Source: Olsenella_K sp050953285 (GTDB lineage: Bacteria; Actinomycetota; Coriobacteriia; Coriobacteriales; Atopobiaceae). From it: DNA of 64,000 nt. The notes under the pieces were generated by a model. It had not been told where the DNA came from, made no database searches, and saw nothing but the letters and a program-made list of their open reading frames with translations. Location: assembly GCA_050953285.1 (NCBI GenBank), contig JBMNMK010000002.1, positions 1,054,001 to 1,118,000 on the forward strand, written 5' to 3'. Both the position numbers and the translations under genes were made by a program. Below, in pieces: positions 1 through 8,561 of this stretch (positions are counted from its first letter, which is position 1; every line of letters starts with the position of its first letter).

Positions 1-1
1 G

Positions 2-1024
2 CAGCAGCTCAACCGCAGTGGATTGTCGGCCATCATCCTCTTTTTTGTCTCCTCCGTTATAGCTTCAGCCTTTGGCATTGCCATGTGCTATATATTCCGC
101 CCGGGTGTCAATTTTGGCGAGCTTGCAGGTGATGCAACCTCCTTAGAGACGGTCAATACCGATGTTGCCACCATGCTTACTCAGTTTGTGCCCACCAATA
201 TTGTGTCTTCAATGGCCGAAGGATCCATCATCCAGGTCATTCTGTTTTCACTCTTCTTTGGCGTGGCCATCAGTGCATATGTGACCAAGGTGGGCCACAG
301 CTACGCGCTTGAGCTCATAAAAGAAACCAATGTACTCATCATGAGTGTCATCCGCACTGTAATGAAGGCCGCCCCCATAGGAATCTTTGCCTATGTTGCT
401 TCCACTGCCTCTGAGCTGGGCATGCAATCACTCCACAGTCTCTTGAGCTACATGGGTATCTTTGGCATCTCTATCTTCTTGTTTCTTCTTATCTGGATTG
501 GCGTTATTTGGATCACCTGCGGCGCAAACCCCATGAAGCTCATGAGGAAGATGCTTCCTATGTCCATCATGGCTATGGCCACCACTTCATCTGCCGTCAC
601 GCTGCCGCTTGAAATGAAAGATGCAAAAGAGAAGATCGGCCTGGATGAAGACATTGCAAACCTGGTATTGCCACTTGGTATGCCGCTTAACTCCAACGGC
701 GCTGCCATGTATATCTCTTTCACTGCCATCATGATTGCACAGATCTATGGCATTTCGTTTGATCTTCCCTACTTGGGTTACATTGCCGTGGTGTCCATGT
801 TGCTCTCGCTGGCAAATGCTGTTGTGCCCGGCGCCGGCATTGTTTCTCTTACCATGATGGCACCGCAGTTTGGCCTGCCGCTTGAATCCATAGCCATCTT
901 TGCGGGCATCGATTGGATTATGGGTGTCTTCCGCACAGTGTTGAACGTAAACTCTGATGTCTTTTGTGCCCTGTTGGTAGCACGTTTTGAGGGGAAACTC
1001 GACAGAAAGACTCTCAACGCATAG
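2..1024 (+). CDS. Dicarboxylate/amino acid:cation symporter, 5' end outside window
   Basis: The reading frame is open from the first bases, so the true start lies upstream; about 340 C-terminal residues are visible. Very hydrophobic, with the hallmarks of the DAACS (glutamate/aspartate/C4-dicarboxylate:Na+ or H+ symporter) family: the serine-rich re-entrant hairpin TTSSAVTLPLEM, and the TM7 segment PLGMPLNSNGAAMY followed by an amphipathic membrane helix ending in MAPQFGLPLES. The family's usual NMDGT motif reads NSNGA here, so the aspartate is replaced by asparagine and the transported solute cannot be assigned. Acts in the cytoplasmic membrane. A strong hairpin follows the stop codon, so this is the last gene of its transcript. 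Confidence 0.88.
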   Translation, partial: QQLNRSGLSAIILFFVSSVIASAFGIAMCYIFRPGVNFGELAGDATSLETVNTDVATMLTQFVPTNIVSSMAEGSIIQVILFSLFFGVAISAYVTKVGHSYALELIKETNVLIMSVIRTVMKAAPIGIFAYVASTASELGMQSLHSLLSYMGIFGISIFLFLLIWIGVIWITCGANPMKLMRKMLPMSIMAMATTSSAVTLPLEMKDAKEKIGLDEDIANLVLPLGMPLNSNGAAMYISFTAIMIAQIYGISFDLPYLGYIAVVSMLLSLANAVVPGAGIVSLTMMAPQFGLPLESIAIFAGIDWIMGVFRTVLNVNSDVFCALLVARFEGKLDRKTLNA

Positions 1025-1097
1025 AATCTCCTGTAGCTGGGAGGCGGGCGACAATATCTGCCTCCCGCAACCTGTCTTGATATGTTACAGCTCAAAA

Positions 1098-1125
1098 AAT
1101 GGCCGGCACCTCGTGGCCGGCCATT
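1098..1125. terminator. Bidirectional Rho-independent terminator
   Basis: A perfect 10-bp stem (AATGGCCGGC paired with GCCGGCCATT) around an 8-nt loop. An A-run lies on its left and a T-rich stretch on its right. It sits between the convergent symporter and dehydrogenase genes and can serve both. Confidence 0.75.
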
Positions 1126-1166
1126 ATCTTTATTGCTCCGCTGCGCTACTGAGTGCAGACCTTCCA

Positions 1167-2123
1167 CTAGAGTTCACACACGTTGGTCGGCTCACCACTC
1201 AGCCATGCCAGCACGTTGTCAAATTCTATCTTTGCCCTGCGGCGCATGGCCTCCTGGGTCAAAAATCCCACATGGGGTGTGAGCACCGTATTTTTTGCCT
1301 TGAGCAACGCGTAGTCTTTAGGCAGTGGCGGCTCACCATCAAACACATCGATACCAGCCCCTGCCAACTTGCCATATGAAAGGGCATCTACCAGCGCTTC
1401 TGTGTTTACAATGGGGCCACGTGCGCAATTGATGAAAACTGAGCCCATCTTCATCTTCTCAAATTCTTTGCGACCAAACGAATTTCTCGTCTGATCATTG
1501 AGCGGCACATGCAGCGTCACAATATCACTCTGAGCGAGAAGTTCATCCAGCGGCGTGTACACAATACCTGCGGCGGTGGCTGCAGGGTTCTCGTGACGCG
1601 CGTATCCCAAGACCCGGGCGCCAAAGGCGCTGAAGCGCTTGCCCACTTCAACGCCAATGTGGCCGGTGCCCACAATACCCACCGTGCGGCCCGCAATCTC
1701 TTGTCCCATCAAGCCCTGAGAGGTGCCCTGATTTCTGGTGACACCATCTGCCACCACCACTTTTCTCAAGACGTCGATGGTGAGCCCTAAGGTGAGCTCT
1801 GCCACGCTCACGTCAGAATACCCGGCGCAGTTGCAGACCGTGATATTGCGCTTCTTGCAGACATCTAGACCCACATGGTCAATGCCCGTGAACGCTACAG
1901 CAATCATCCTGAGATCAGGAAGAGATGCTATGACCTGTGAGGGTAAGGGATTGTTGGCAATCATGGCAACGTCTGCGCCCTCAAGGCGGCGGGTTAGCTC
2001 ATCTTCATCAGTTGTTTTATCACTATAGGAGACAAACTCCACACCTTGCGCCTTAAGCGGCTCTGCAAGGTGCTCAATTTCCTCTTGAGAAACGCCCAGC
2101 GGTTCAATGAGTGCAACTTTCAT
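1167..2123 (-). CDS. D-isomer-specific 2-hydroxyacid dehydrogenase
   Basis: 318 residues, the usual length of the NAD(P)-dependent D-2-hydroxyacid dehydrogenase family (D-lactate, glycerate, hydroxypyruvate or phosphoglycerate type, without an ACT tail). The dinucleotide-binding motif is VGIVGTGHIGVEVG near residue 150. The catalytic Arg is in NCARGPIVN, the Glu in DVFDGEPP and the His in TPHVGF, so the active site is complete. It would interconvert a 2-oxoacid and a D-2-hydroxyacid in the cytoplasm; the substrate is not readable. It is transcribed divergently from a PucR-type regulator across a 147-bp gap, so that regulator is a plausible controller (inference). Confidence 0.87.
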   Translation of the reverse strand: MKVALIEPLGVSQEEIEHLAEPLKAQGVEFVSYSDKTTDEDELTRRLEGADVAMIANNPLPSQVIASLPDLRMIAVAFTGIDHVGLDVCKKRNITVCNCAGYSDVSVAELTLGLTIDVLRKVVVADGVTRNQGTSQGLMGQEIAGRTVGIVGTGHIGVEVGKRFSAFGARVLGYARHENPAATAAGIVYTPLDELLAQSDIVTLHVPLNDQTRNSFGRKEFEKMKMGSVFINCARGPIVNTEALVDALSYGKLAGAGIDVFDGEPPLPKDYALLKAKNTVLTPHVGFLTQEAMRRRAKIEFDNVLAWLSGEPTNVCEL

Positions 2124-2201
2124 TTCTTATCCCTTCCAGATATGTGTACACCGTTTCTTGGTACAGATCTAGTCATATTAGGCATTCACAAGCAGCGCAA
2201 C

Positions 2202-2215
2202 TATCCAATTGGATA
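2202..2215. promoter_or_regulatory. 14-bp perfect palindrome between divergent genes, candidate operator
   Basis: TATCCAATTGGATA reads the same on both strands. It lies 55 bp before the PucR-family start codon and about 80 bp before the dehydrogenase start on the other strand, where a shared operator would be expected. Binding by the adjacent regulator is inference only. Confidence 0.4.
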
Positions 2216-2270
2216 AAGTTATGCCTTTCCTTTCTCTCTAGAATGAAGGGGTCAAACCTTAGGAGGAGCC

Positions 2271-3905
2271 ATGTGTGCGCAACAGAGAATAGCTCAAGGA
2301 TCTATCAGCGTTCGTGAGGCACTCTCTCATTCTTCTTTTGCAGGTGCTCACATTGTAGCTGGCATGACGGGTGTTGATCGTGCCGTGACCAGTGCAATGG
2401 TTATGGAAGCTGCCGATATTGAAAACTGGGGAAAGACAGGCATCATGCTGGTGACCAGCTTCTTTGCGCTTGAGCACCTCAGCTCTGAGGAGCGAGCAGC
2501 TTTTCTCGACCGCCTAAGTGAGGTGGGCGTCAGCAGCATTGTCTTCAAGCCAGAGCGGCTCCTATCCAAAGCGCCAGAGGACGTGTGTGCCCGCTGCGAG
2601 AAAGATTCCATTCCCCTGATTGAGCTTCCGCCGGAAACCTCCTACCGCTGCATCTTGGAAGATGTGATGGGATCTCTTCTTGATTCCAATCTCTTGCTGC
2701 TCAACCGTTTCTTTGAGATTCACCGCCTGTCGATGAATATGGCCATAGGCCAGCCAAGCATTCACGACATATTGGGTGAGCTCAAAAACCTCTTGAAGGC
2801 AGATTGCACGTTTTATAGCCAGGGCGCCAACACGTGCATTTCCACGAGCCCAACCTTCCTGGACATTCACAAGCTCACGCTCAGAGAGATTGAGCGTGGG
2901 CAATTTCAAACACTCCACTATTTCAAAGCAAGCTTTGAGGGAGTTTCTGGCACACAGAAGGCATTAGGCGTTCTCATACCCTCACCGGGATCAACGGCAG
3001 CATACCTGCTCATACATGCCGACGTTGTCCAGATTGAACCGCAGGACTTTGTTGCTATAGAGGAGTTTAGCTCCCTCATTCAAACCGAACTTCTGAAGGA
3101 AAACGCGGTTGAACAGCGAGTCTTTAGAAGAAATAACATTGTGGTGCATGATCTTCTACGAAACCGCTATTCCACTAAAGCAGCAACCGACGATGCTCTC
3201 AAAGAACTCGGGATAGGCACTCATCCTTTTTTCCAGACACTCCTCATTCGATTTGAAATTATCGACCCTACACAGAGTTCACGCTTATCCGATCTATTAC
3301 AGTCGTTTACTCACCACCTCAAGCATGAGCACTTCAACGTGGTCTACTTTGAGTCCAACAACAGAAGAACCTATATCAGGAACTTCTCGTCTGAAACTCA
3401 GAGTTTCCAGCCCAAAATAGTTGAAGAGATTATTAGCAAGATGCGCCAAGACGAGTCTTTGCCTCCTTTTACGTACCTTGCTGCCATCAGCAGTTCGACC
3501 GACCGCTACTCTCTCTCAGAGATCAACGATGAGGTCATGGGTATCTATCGTCTCTTTGACTCAGACCATTCTCACGACCACATACTGCGCTACGACGATC
3601 TGGGCATTTACAAGATCTTCCTCCACGTGAAGAACCTAGATGATCTCTGGAACTTTGTTGACCCACGCTTACGTGCCCTCAAAAAGAAAAACTCCAGCAT
3701 TTTTAGTACGCTGCTCATCCTGGCGGAAAATGACATGAACTACGCTAAAACTGCCAAGCAACTCTACATCCACTATAAGACAGTGAACTACCGCATAAAT
3801 CGTGCGCGCGACGTCTATGGCATTGACATCCACAACACCGATACCTGTGCTCAGCTGGTCATTGCCCGTCGCATCCTCACGCTGATGGGAGAAGATATTC
3901 TATGA
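2271..3905 (+). CDS. PucR-family transcriptional regulator
   Basis: 544 residues with the architecture of PucR/CdaR-type activators: an N-terminal PucR sensory domain (about residues 1-125), a long central region, and a C-terminal HTH_30 domain (about 480-540) with NYAKTAKQLYIHYKTVNYRI resembling the family's 'S/NxxxTAxxLxxHxxTxxYRL' signature. Start chosen because AGGAGGAG lies just upstream of the ATG. The gene overlaps the next one (esterase-like hydrolase) by 4 bp (ATGA), so the two are translationally coupled. Family members sense purine breakdown products, glycolate or amino acids. The neighbouring dehydrogenase suggests an organic-acid signal (inference). Confidence 0.85.
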   Translation: MCAQQRIAQGSISVREALSHSSFAGAHIVAGMTGVDRAVTSAMVMEAADIENWGKTGIMLVTSFFALEHLSSEERAAFLDRLSEVGVSSIVFKPERLLSKAPEDVCARCEKDSIPLIELPPETSYRCILEDVMGSLLDSNLLLLNRFFEIHRLSMNMAIGQPSIHDILGELKNLLKADCTFYSQGANTCISTSPTFLDIHKLTLREIERGQFQTLHYFKASFEGVSGTQKALGVLIPSPGSTAAYLLIHADVVQIEPQDFVAIEEFSSLIQTELLKENAVEQRVFRRNNIVVHDLLRNRYSTKAATDDALKELGIGTHPFFQTLLIRFEIIDPTQSSRLSDLLQSFTHHLKHEHFNVVYFESNNRRTYIRNFSSETQSFQPKIVEEIISKMRQDESLPPFTYLAAISSSTDRYSLSEINDEVMGIYRLFDSDHSHDHILRYDDLGIYKIFLHVKNLDDLWNFVDPRLRALKKKNSSIFSTLLILAENDMNYAKTAKQLYIHYKTVNYRINRARDVYGIDIHNTDTCAQLVIARRILTLMGEDIL

Positions 3906-4843
3906 GTGACGCCACGCAGCTCAGCTGTCCCATACACGTCAGCACAACACGCGGAGGCGCCCCGCAACAAGACGTTCAATGCGGCATCTCAGTCTGGGCA
4001 CCGTTTCCGGAGCAAGACAAGCACACCGCTATCTTCTATCTCCACGGTGGTGGACTTCTTTTTGGCGGGCGAGAAGATCTTCCGCAAGAGTATAGAGACC
4101 TGGTGTGCTCCCGCGGATACACCCTCGTAGCTGCGGACTATCCACTGGCACCGGAGGTCTTTGTCACAGAGATCAACCGTGTGGTCTTTGACATCTGGAC
4201 CTGGTGTGAAGAGAACGTCTTTGCACCCCGCAGCATCACACGTGCTTTTCTCTTTGGCAGATCTGCTGGTGCATACCTGGCGCTCATGTTGGCGCACAAT
4301 ATCCAGAAAGCGACCAGCTCATTGGCTGCTGCGTCCCAAACGCCCGAGCTCTTAGGGGTTATCGACTTCTATGGTTACTACACGCTGTCAGGATTGATGG
4401 ACGCTGCACTCAAACAACCTGGCCCCTACTTTAGGCGCGTAGCGCCGCGCATTGCCCCTACCATGGCACGCAAGCTCGTCGGTACAACGGTCTTGACGAG
4501 CGCCTCTTTGGAGAAGAGGCTGGCGCTCTACATCTATGCACGGCAGAGTGGATGCTGGGGAGAGCTCATAGGTTCAGACGAGGGCAAAGCACATGGTCAA
4601 GAACTTGGGACAGACGATATTCTCGCCCTGCCACCGCTCTATATTGCCGCCAGTACCCAGGATATGGATGTGCCGTACGCATGCTCTTTGGAGCTTTCGC
4701 ATACGGCACCTGATGCCACGCTGTTTACGGTCTCTGACCTAGATCATGACTTTGACCGAGATCCAACGGTTGCGCAGGCACAGCAGGCCTGGGAAGGCTG
4801 GCTTGCGTGGGCAGATGAACGCGTAGCGGCCGCACGTGCCTAA
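3902..4843 (+). CDS. Alpha/beta hydrolase, HSL-like esterase
   Basis: 313 residues. HGGG at 48-51 is the oxyanion-hole motif of hormone-sensitive-lipase-type carboxylesterases, and GRSAG at 119-123 is the nucleophile elbow with Ser121. A C-terminal Asp (AASTQDMDVPY) and His (DLDHDFDRD) complete the triad. No signal peptide, so cytoplasmic. The start codon overlaps the stop of the PucR regulator (ATGA), a coupled two-gene unit. It should cleave a small acyl ester; the substrate is unknown. Two copies of the repeated GGGCGAGAA word lie inside the gene, one in each orientation. Confidence 0.82.
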   Translation: MSDATQLSCPIHVSTTRGGAPQQDVQCGISVWAPFPEQDKHTAIFYLHGGGLLFGGREDLPQEYRDLVCSRGYTLVAADYPLAPEVFVTEINRVVFDIWTWCEENVFAPRSITRAFLFGRSAGAYLALMLAHNIQKATSSLAAASQTPELLGVIDFYGYYTLSGLMDAALKQPGPYFRRVAPRIAPTMARKLVGTTVLTSASLEKRLALYIYARQSGCWGELIGSDEGKAHGQELGTDDILALPPLYIAASTQDMDVPYACSLELSHTAPDATLFTVSDLDHDFDRDPTVAQAQQAWEGWLAWADERVAAARA

Positions 4844-4883
4844 GAGCCTGGCTCAGTACCTGCATATCCGCACGTCAGATACC

Positions 4884-6158
4884 TTATCCGCAGAGATCAC
4901 AGATGAGTTCAGTGAGCGTATCTGCCATCTCATCTACCTGCGCCGCGCTCACCACCAAAGGTGGTAAGAAGCGCAAAATGTTCTCGCCAATATGGTTGAG
5001 TACCAAGCCTCTCCCAAGCCCTTGTTCCACAAGACGGGTCGCAATGGGCAGATCAAACTCCGCAGCACGCATAAGACCAGCGCCGCGTACCTCTTTCACA
5101 TGGGGCAGGTCTGCTAGGCGCCTAGCAAGGTGAGAGCCCGTAGCGATGGCATTGTTGCCCAAGTGCTCTTCTTCCAGGACAGTGACTGCTGCCAAACCAG
5201 CTGCTGCCGCCAGAGGATTTCCGCCAAAGGTGGAACCATGATCACCCGGTTGCATAAGGTCTGCTACCTCTGACTTTGCAGCCACCGCTCCCATGGGAAA
5301 TCCGCTTCCTATGCCCTTTGCCATGCTCACCACATCCGGCTCAATGCCTGAGAGCTGATAGCAAAACGGCGCTCCGCAGCGGAAAAAGCCCGTTTGGACC
5401 TCGTCTATGATGAGGAGAAGTCCCAAGCTGTCACACAACTCACGCACTGCCTTGAGATATGTCTCTGTAGCAGGGTAAACGCCGCTCTCCCCCTGTATGC
5501 ACTCGAGCATGATGGCACACGGCGCCAGGTGTGTCTCTCCTTCTGTGAGATCCTCTAGGCGAGCTTTCAAGGCAGCAATATCGTTTAAGGGCACAAAGTC
5601 AAAGCCTTCGGGCATGGGCAAGAAACTCTGGTGAAACACATCTTGGCCGGTGGCAGATAGGGTCGCTAAGGTGCGGCCGTGAAAGCTGCGCTGGGCTGTG
5701 AGGATGGTATGCGCACCACCCAGGTTCTTCTCGCCCCAGCGGCGCGCCAGCTTGATGGCGCCCTCGTTGGACTCGGCGCCTGAATTGCTAAAGAAGACCT
5801 TGAACACACTCCCTGTTGAGCCCGTGATATTTCCCTGGTTGTCGCAGGTGCAAGAGAGCAGGTCAGACACCTTATGTGCAAGCTCTCCTCGGTGTTCAAT
5901 GTGATAGTAGTTGCCTACCTGCCAGAGCTTTTTCGCCTGCTCGGTAAGAGCAGACACCAAGGCGGGGTGCGCATGCCCGCATGACACCGCGCCAATACCG
6001 GCCAAGAAATCCAGATATACGTTTCCCGCTGCATCGGTCAGCGTGGCGCCCTGGCCTTTGACAAACTCAACAGGAAGGCGGCCATACGTGTGCCAAAGAT
6101 AGTCGTAATCGAGCCCTTCTGTCAGTTGAGGCAGTGCTCCCGTGTATGTCTGAGTCAT
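4884..6158 (-). CDS. argD: Acetylornithine aminotransferase ArgD
   Basis: 424 residues, class III PLP-dependent aminotransferase. It transfers the amino group of glutamate to N-acetylglutamate semialdehyde to give N-acetylornithine, the fourth step of arginine synthesis. Recognisable: FFSNSGAESNEGAIKLAR (PLP phosphate site), LLIIDEVQTGFFRCG (Asp contacting the PLP pyridine), and SMAKGIGSGFPMGA with the Schiff-base lysine. Last gene of argC-argJ-argB-argD, starting 11 bp after argB stops. The family includes close relatives (ornithine or succinylornithine aminotransferases); operon context fixes the role. Confidence 0.95.
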   Translation of the reverse strand: MTQTYTGALPQLTEGLDYDYLWHTYGRLPVEFVKGQGATLTDAAGNVYLDFLAGIGAVSCGHAHPALVSALTEQAKKLWQVGNYYHIEHRGELAHKVSDLLSCTCDNQGNITGSTGSVFKVFFSNSGAESNEGAIKLARRWGEKNLGGAHTILTAQRSFHGRTLATLSATGQDVFHQSFLPMPEGFDFVPLNDIAALKARLEDLTEGETHLAPCAIMLECIQGESGVYPATETYLKAVRELCDSLGLLLIIDEVQTGFFRCGAPFCYQLSGIEPDVVSMAKGIGSGFPMGAVAAKSEVADLMQPGDHGSTFGGNPLAAAAGLAAVTVLEEEHLGNNAIATGSHLARRLADLPHVKEVRGAGLMRAAEFDLPIATRLVEQGLGRGLVLNHIGENILRFLPPLVVSAAQVDEMADTLTELICDLCG

Positions 6159-6169
6159 ATGATACCCCC

Positions 6170-7045
6170 TTATTCCTGCGTAAACATGGTGCCAATGCCG
6201 GCGTCGGTAAAGATCTCCAAGAGCAGGCTGTGCGGGTAGGTGCCGTTTAAGATATGTACCTGTTCAACCCCTGCATCAAGCGCATCTGCTATAGCGGATA
6301 TCTTAGGAATCATGCCGGCTGTGAGCGTTTGTGCTGCTAAGAGCTCATGCACCTCATCTCTGGTGAGCTGTGCTATAAGGCTTTCTTCATCGTGAATATC
6401 TCTCATAAGGCCATCGACGTCGGTGAGGTAGATGAGCTTGTCCGCCTTGAGCGCAATAGCGGTCTTGGCTGCGGCCACATCCGCGTTGATGTTGTAAAAG
6501 CCATCCCTACCGCAGCCCACCGACGCAATGACCGGGATATAGCCCGCATCCAGCACCGAATCAATGAGCTGCGTGTTAACGAAGCGAATCTTTCCCACGC
6601 GCCCCAGCTCACGGCTCAGCTGGTCGCACTTGAAGGTCTTGCCATCCGCACCGGAGATACCCACAGCGTTATTACCAAACTCGTTGAGCGACCACACCAA
6701 CTGCTGGTTGACCTTACCAATGAGGACCTCCTGAACAGCTTCCATGGTGGCGTCGTCGGTCACGCGCAGACCATCTTTGAAGCGGGCGGGAATATCCAAG
6801 TCATGTAGCAGGTGATTTATGGCCTTGCCGCCTCCATGGACCAGCACAATGCGCATTCCCATGAGCTTGAGCATCTCCAGATCTGCCACCACCTGTGCCA
6901 TAAGCTCGGCATTCTCCATGGCCGAGCCACCGTATTTCACCACGATGGTTGTGTTATTCCACCTGTGGATCCACGGCATGGCCTCCATCAAAATCTCTGC
7001 TTTGTGTAGCGCCTCCTGGCGCAACATCTTGTCGTGCGTTTTCAC
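6170..7045 (-). CDS. argB: Acetylglutamate kinase ArgB
   Basis: 291 residues from a GTG start, chosen because AAAGGAG lies 6 nt upstream; an in-frame ATG further upstream has no such site. Amino acid kinase family: VVKYGGSAM (phosphate binding), LVHGGGKAIN, GISGADGKTF and NINADVAAAKTAIALKA are all present. It phosphorylates N-acetylglutamate, usually the feedback-controlled step of the pathway. Third gene of the arginine operon. Confidence 0.95.
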   Translation of the reverse strand: MKTHDKMLRQEALHKAEILMEAMPWIHRWNNTTIVVKYGGSAMENAELMAQVVADLEMLKLMGMRIVLVHGGGKAINHLLHDLDIPARFKDGLRVTDDATMEAVQEVLIGKVNQQLVWSLNEFGNNAVGISGADGKTFKCDQLSRELGRVGKIRFVNTQLIDSVLDAGYIPVIASVGCGRDGFYNINADVAAAKTAIALKADKLIYLTDVDGLMRDIHDEESLIAQLTRDEVHELLAAQTLTAGMIPKISAIADALDAGVEQVHILNGTYPHSLLLEIFTDAGIGTMFTQE

Positions 7046-7182
7046 TCGAGGCTCCTTTACAGCTTGCGAGCTCGTATGTTTGCGATGCGTGATACTACCG
7101 TCTACCAGCACCTGGGCGAGAAACCCGTGTGCTCGAGCGGGCGCCGGCGCGCGGCGGCGCCGGTGTGCGGCGGCACGGACGC
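7046..7182. other. GC-rich structured spacer between argJ and argB
   Basis: This 137-bp gap is unusually long for the operon and holds no convincing gene. It contains a very GC-rich block with a 7-bp hairpin (GGCGCCG at 7140-7146 with CGGCGCC at 7155-7161). A copy of the repeated word GGGCGAGAA lies at 7114-7122 inside the longer CCTGGGCGAGAAAC, which recurs exactly in the 43.28-kb spacer. The composition differs from the flanking genes. The hairpin could slow or stabilise the argJ-argB transcript (inference). Confidence 0.5.
7114..7122 (+). repeat. Intergenic copy of the dispersed 9-mer GGGCGAGAA
   Basis: One of 23 copies of GGGCGAGAA/TTCTCGCCC read in this window and one of the two in clearly non-coding DNA. 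It sits in CCTGGGCGAGAAAC, identical over 14 bp to the intergenic copy at 43281-43294. Confidence 0.6.
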
Positions 7183-8430
7183 CTACGTCCGGTACTCACC
7201 ATTGATAGTCACATAATCGTGGGTGAGATCGCACGTCCAGATGCGGCATGTCCCCGTACCAGCATGAAGGTCAACCACAATGGGAATTTCATCCGACTCA
7301 AAACGCTTGAGCATGTCCTGCTCGTCCATCTCTACACTCATGCCCGCCTCACAGACGCGCACGCCCAAAAAGTCCACGTCCACGCGCGTCTGGTCAAAGG
7401 CAACACCCGCCTTGCCAGCAGCCGCACAGACCCGTCCCCAGTTGGCGTCGTGCCCAAAGACAGCGGTCTTTACCAGCGGAGAGTTTGCAATAGAACGCGC
7501 TATGAGCTCGGCCGCCGCGTCTGTGGGAGCATGGTTGACGCACACGGTAATGAGCTTGGTGGAACCTTCTCCATCCTTGGCAATTTCTTGCGCCAAACTC
7601 TCACACACCTCTTGAATAGCTGCAGCTATGTGAGGATAGTCGACAGAGTCAAGGCCAATTTCTGCTCCGCCTGCCGCGCCTGTTGCAAACAGGAAGCAGG
7701 AATCGTTGGTGGACATGTCAGAATCCACCGTCACTTTGTTAAAGCTCATATCCACGGCAGCCTTGAGCGCGGCAGATGCGGCTTCATGGGTGAGCGGCGC
7801 GTCGCACGCCAGCACGCAGAGCATGGTTGCCATGTTGGGCTGAATCATGCCCGAACCCTTCACAAAGCCACCCACATGCACCGTGCGACCGCCGGCCTGC
7901 CCCACGAGCGCTGCCTGCTTAGGATGCGTATCTGTTGTCATGACCGCGCGGGCCGCCGCCTCTGCTGCCTCTGCATCCGACCCAAGTGCCCAGAGCGCCT
8001 TGCCAATGCCCGCGTCAAACGGCTCAAGCGGCAGCTGAACGCCTATCACGCCTGTTGATGCCACCAAGACTTCCTCTTCAGGACAGCCCAGCTCATGGGC
8101 GAGAAGTGCCGCGGATTTTGTGGCTACCGCGAGGCCGCGAGCTCCTGTTGCGGCGTTGGCATTGCCAGAATTGAGCATCACTGCCCGTGCCATGCCCTTC
8201 TCGGCACGCTGCTTTGAAACCTGTACCGGTGCAGCCGAGAACTGGTTTTGCGTGAATGTGGCGGCAACCACGGCAGGCTCATCTGCCACAACCAGCGCAA
8301 GGTCCAAGCGTGTGGGGTCTTTTCTAAAACCTGCGTGAACACCCGCCGCCTTGATACCTGCGGCTGCACATATACCCCCTGAGCAGGGCATAAAGGATAC
8401 GTCGGGGTACGATGCGTCTTTAAGCATCAT
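7183..8430 (-). CDS. argJ: Bifunctional ornithine acetyltransferase / N-acetylglutamate synthase ArgJ
   Basis: 415 residues. The start is the first of two adjacent ATG codons preceded by GGGAGG. ArgJ moves the acetyl group from N-acetylornithine to glutamate (cyclic arginine pathway). It is an Ntn-type enzyme that cleaves itself: the family site lies in NMATML, with Thr the new N-terminal nucleophile, preceded by FVKGSGMIQ. The STNDS motif and GHDANWGRV are also conserved. A dedicated argA is therefore not required for recycling. Second gene of the operon; a hairpin and short repeats lie in its 131-bp leader. Confidence 0.95.
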   Translation of the reverse strand: MMLKDASYPDVSFMPCSGGICAAAGIKAAGVHAGFRKDPTRLDLALVVADEPAVVAATFTQNQFSAAPVQVSKQRAEKGMARAVMLNSGNANAATGARGLAVATKSAALLAHELGCPEEEVLVASTGVIGVQLPLEPFDAGIGKALWALGSDAEAAEAAARAVMTTDTHPKQAALVGQAGGRTVHVGGFVKGSGMIQPNMATMLCVLACDAPLTHEAASAALKAAVDMSFNKVTVDSDMSTNDSCFLFATGAAGGAEIGLDSVDYPHIAAAIQEVCESLAQEIAKDGEGSTKLITVCVNHAPTDAAAELIARSIANSPLVKTAVFGHDANWGRVCAAAGKAGVAFDQTRVDVDFLGVRVCEAGMSVEMDEQDMLKRFESDEIPIVVDLHAGTGTCRIWTCDLTHDYVTINGEYRT

Positions 8431-8445
8431 AGAAACCTCCCAAGA

Positions 8446-8462
8446 GCCAGCGCGGTGCTGGC
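8446..8462 (-). promoter_or_regulatory. Hairpin just upstream of the argJ ribosome site
   Basis: GCCAGC and GCTGGC form a 6-bp stem with a 5-nt loop, a few bases before the argJ GGGAGG site. An AT-rich TATATA lies just beyond it (minus strand), with a weak TTGTTC 16 bp before that, so an internal promoter is possible but weakly supported. Confidence 0.3.
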
Positions 8463-8493
8463 ACATATATAAAGTCTTGAATTGTATGAACAA

Positions 8494-8555
8494 GGTTAGG
8501 CTTCGTTTGGCCTGGTTAGGTCTGGCTTGCCTTGGTTTCATCGGGTTAGGTCTGG
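8494..8555. repeat. Short direct repeats in the argC-argJ spacer
   Basis: GGTTAGG occurs at 8494, 8514 and 8544. The last two copies extend to the 12-mer GGTTAGGTCTGG (8514-8525 and 8544-8555, 30 bp apart, nearly three helical turns). No coding role seen. They might bind a regulator or be a degenerate duplication. Confidence 0.5.
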
Positions 8556-8561
8556 TGAGCC

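Noticed and set aside
7129..8058. A 309-codon plus-strand frame over argJ
   Set aside because: Antisense shadow; argJ shows full family conservation and a proper ribosome site.
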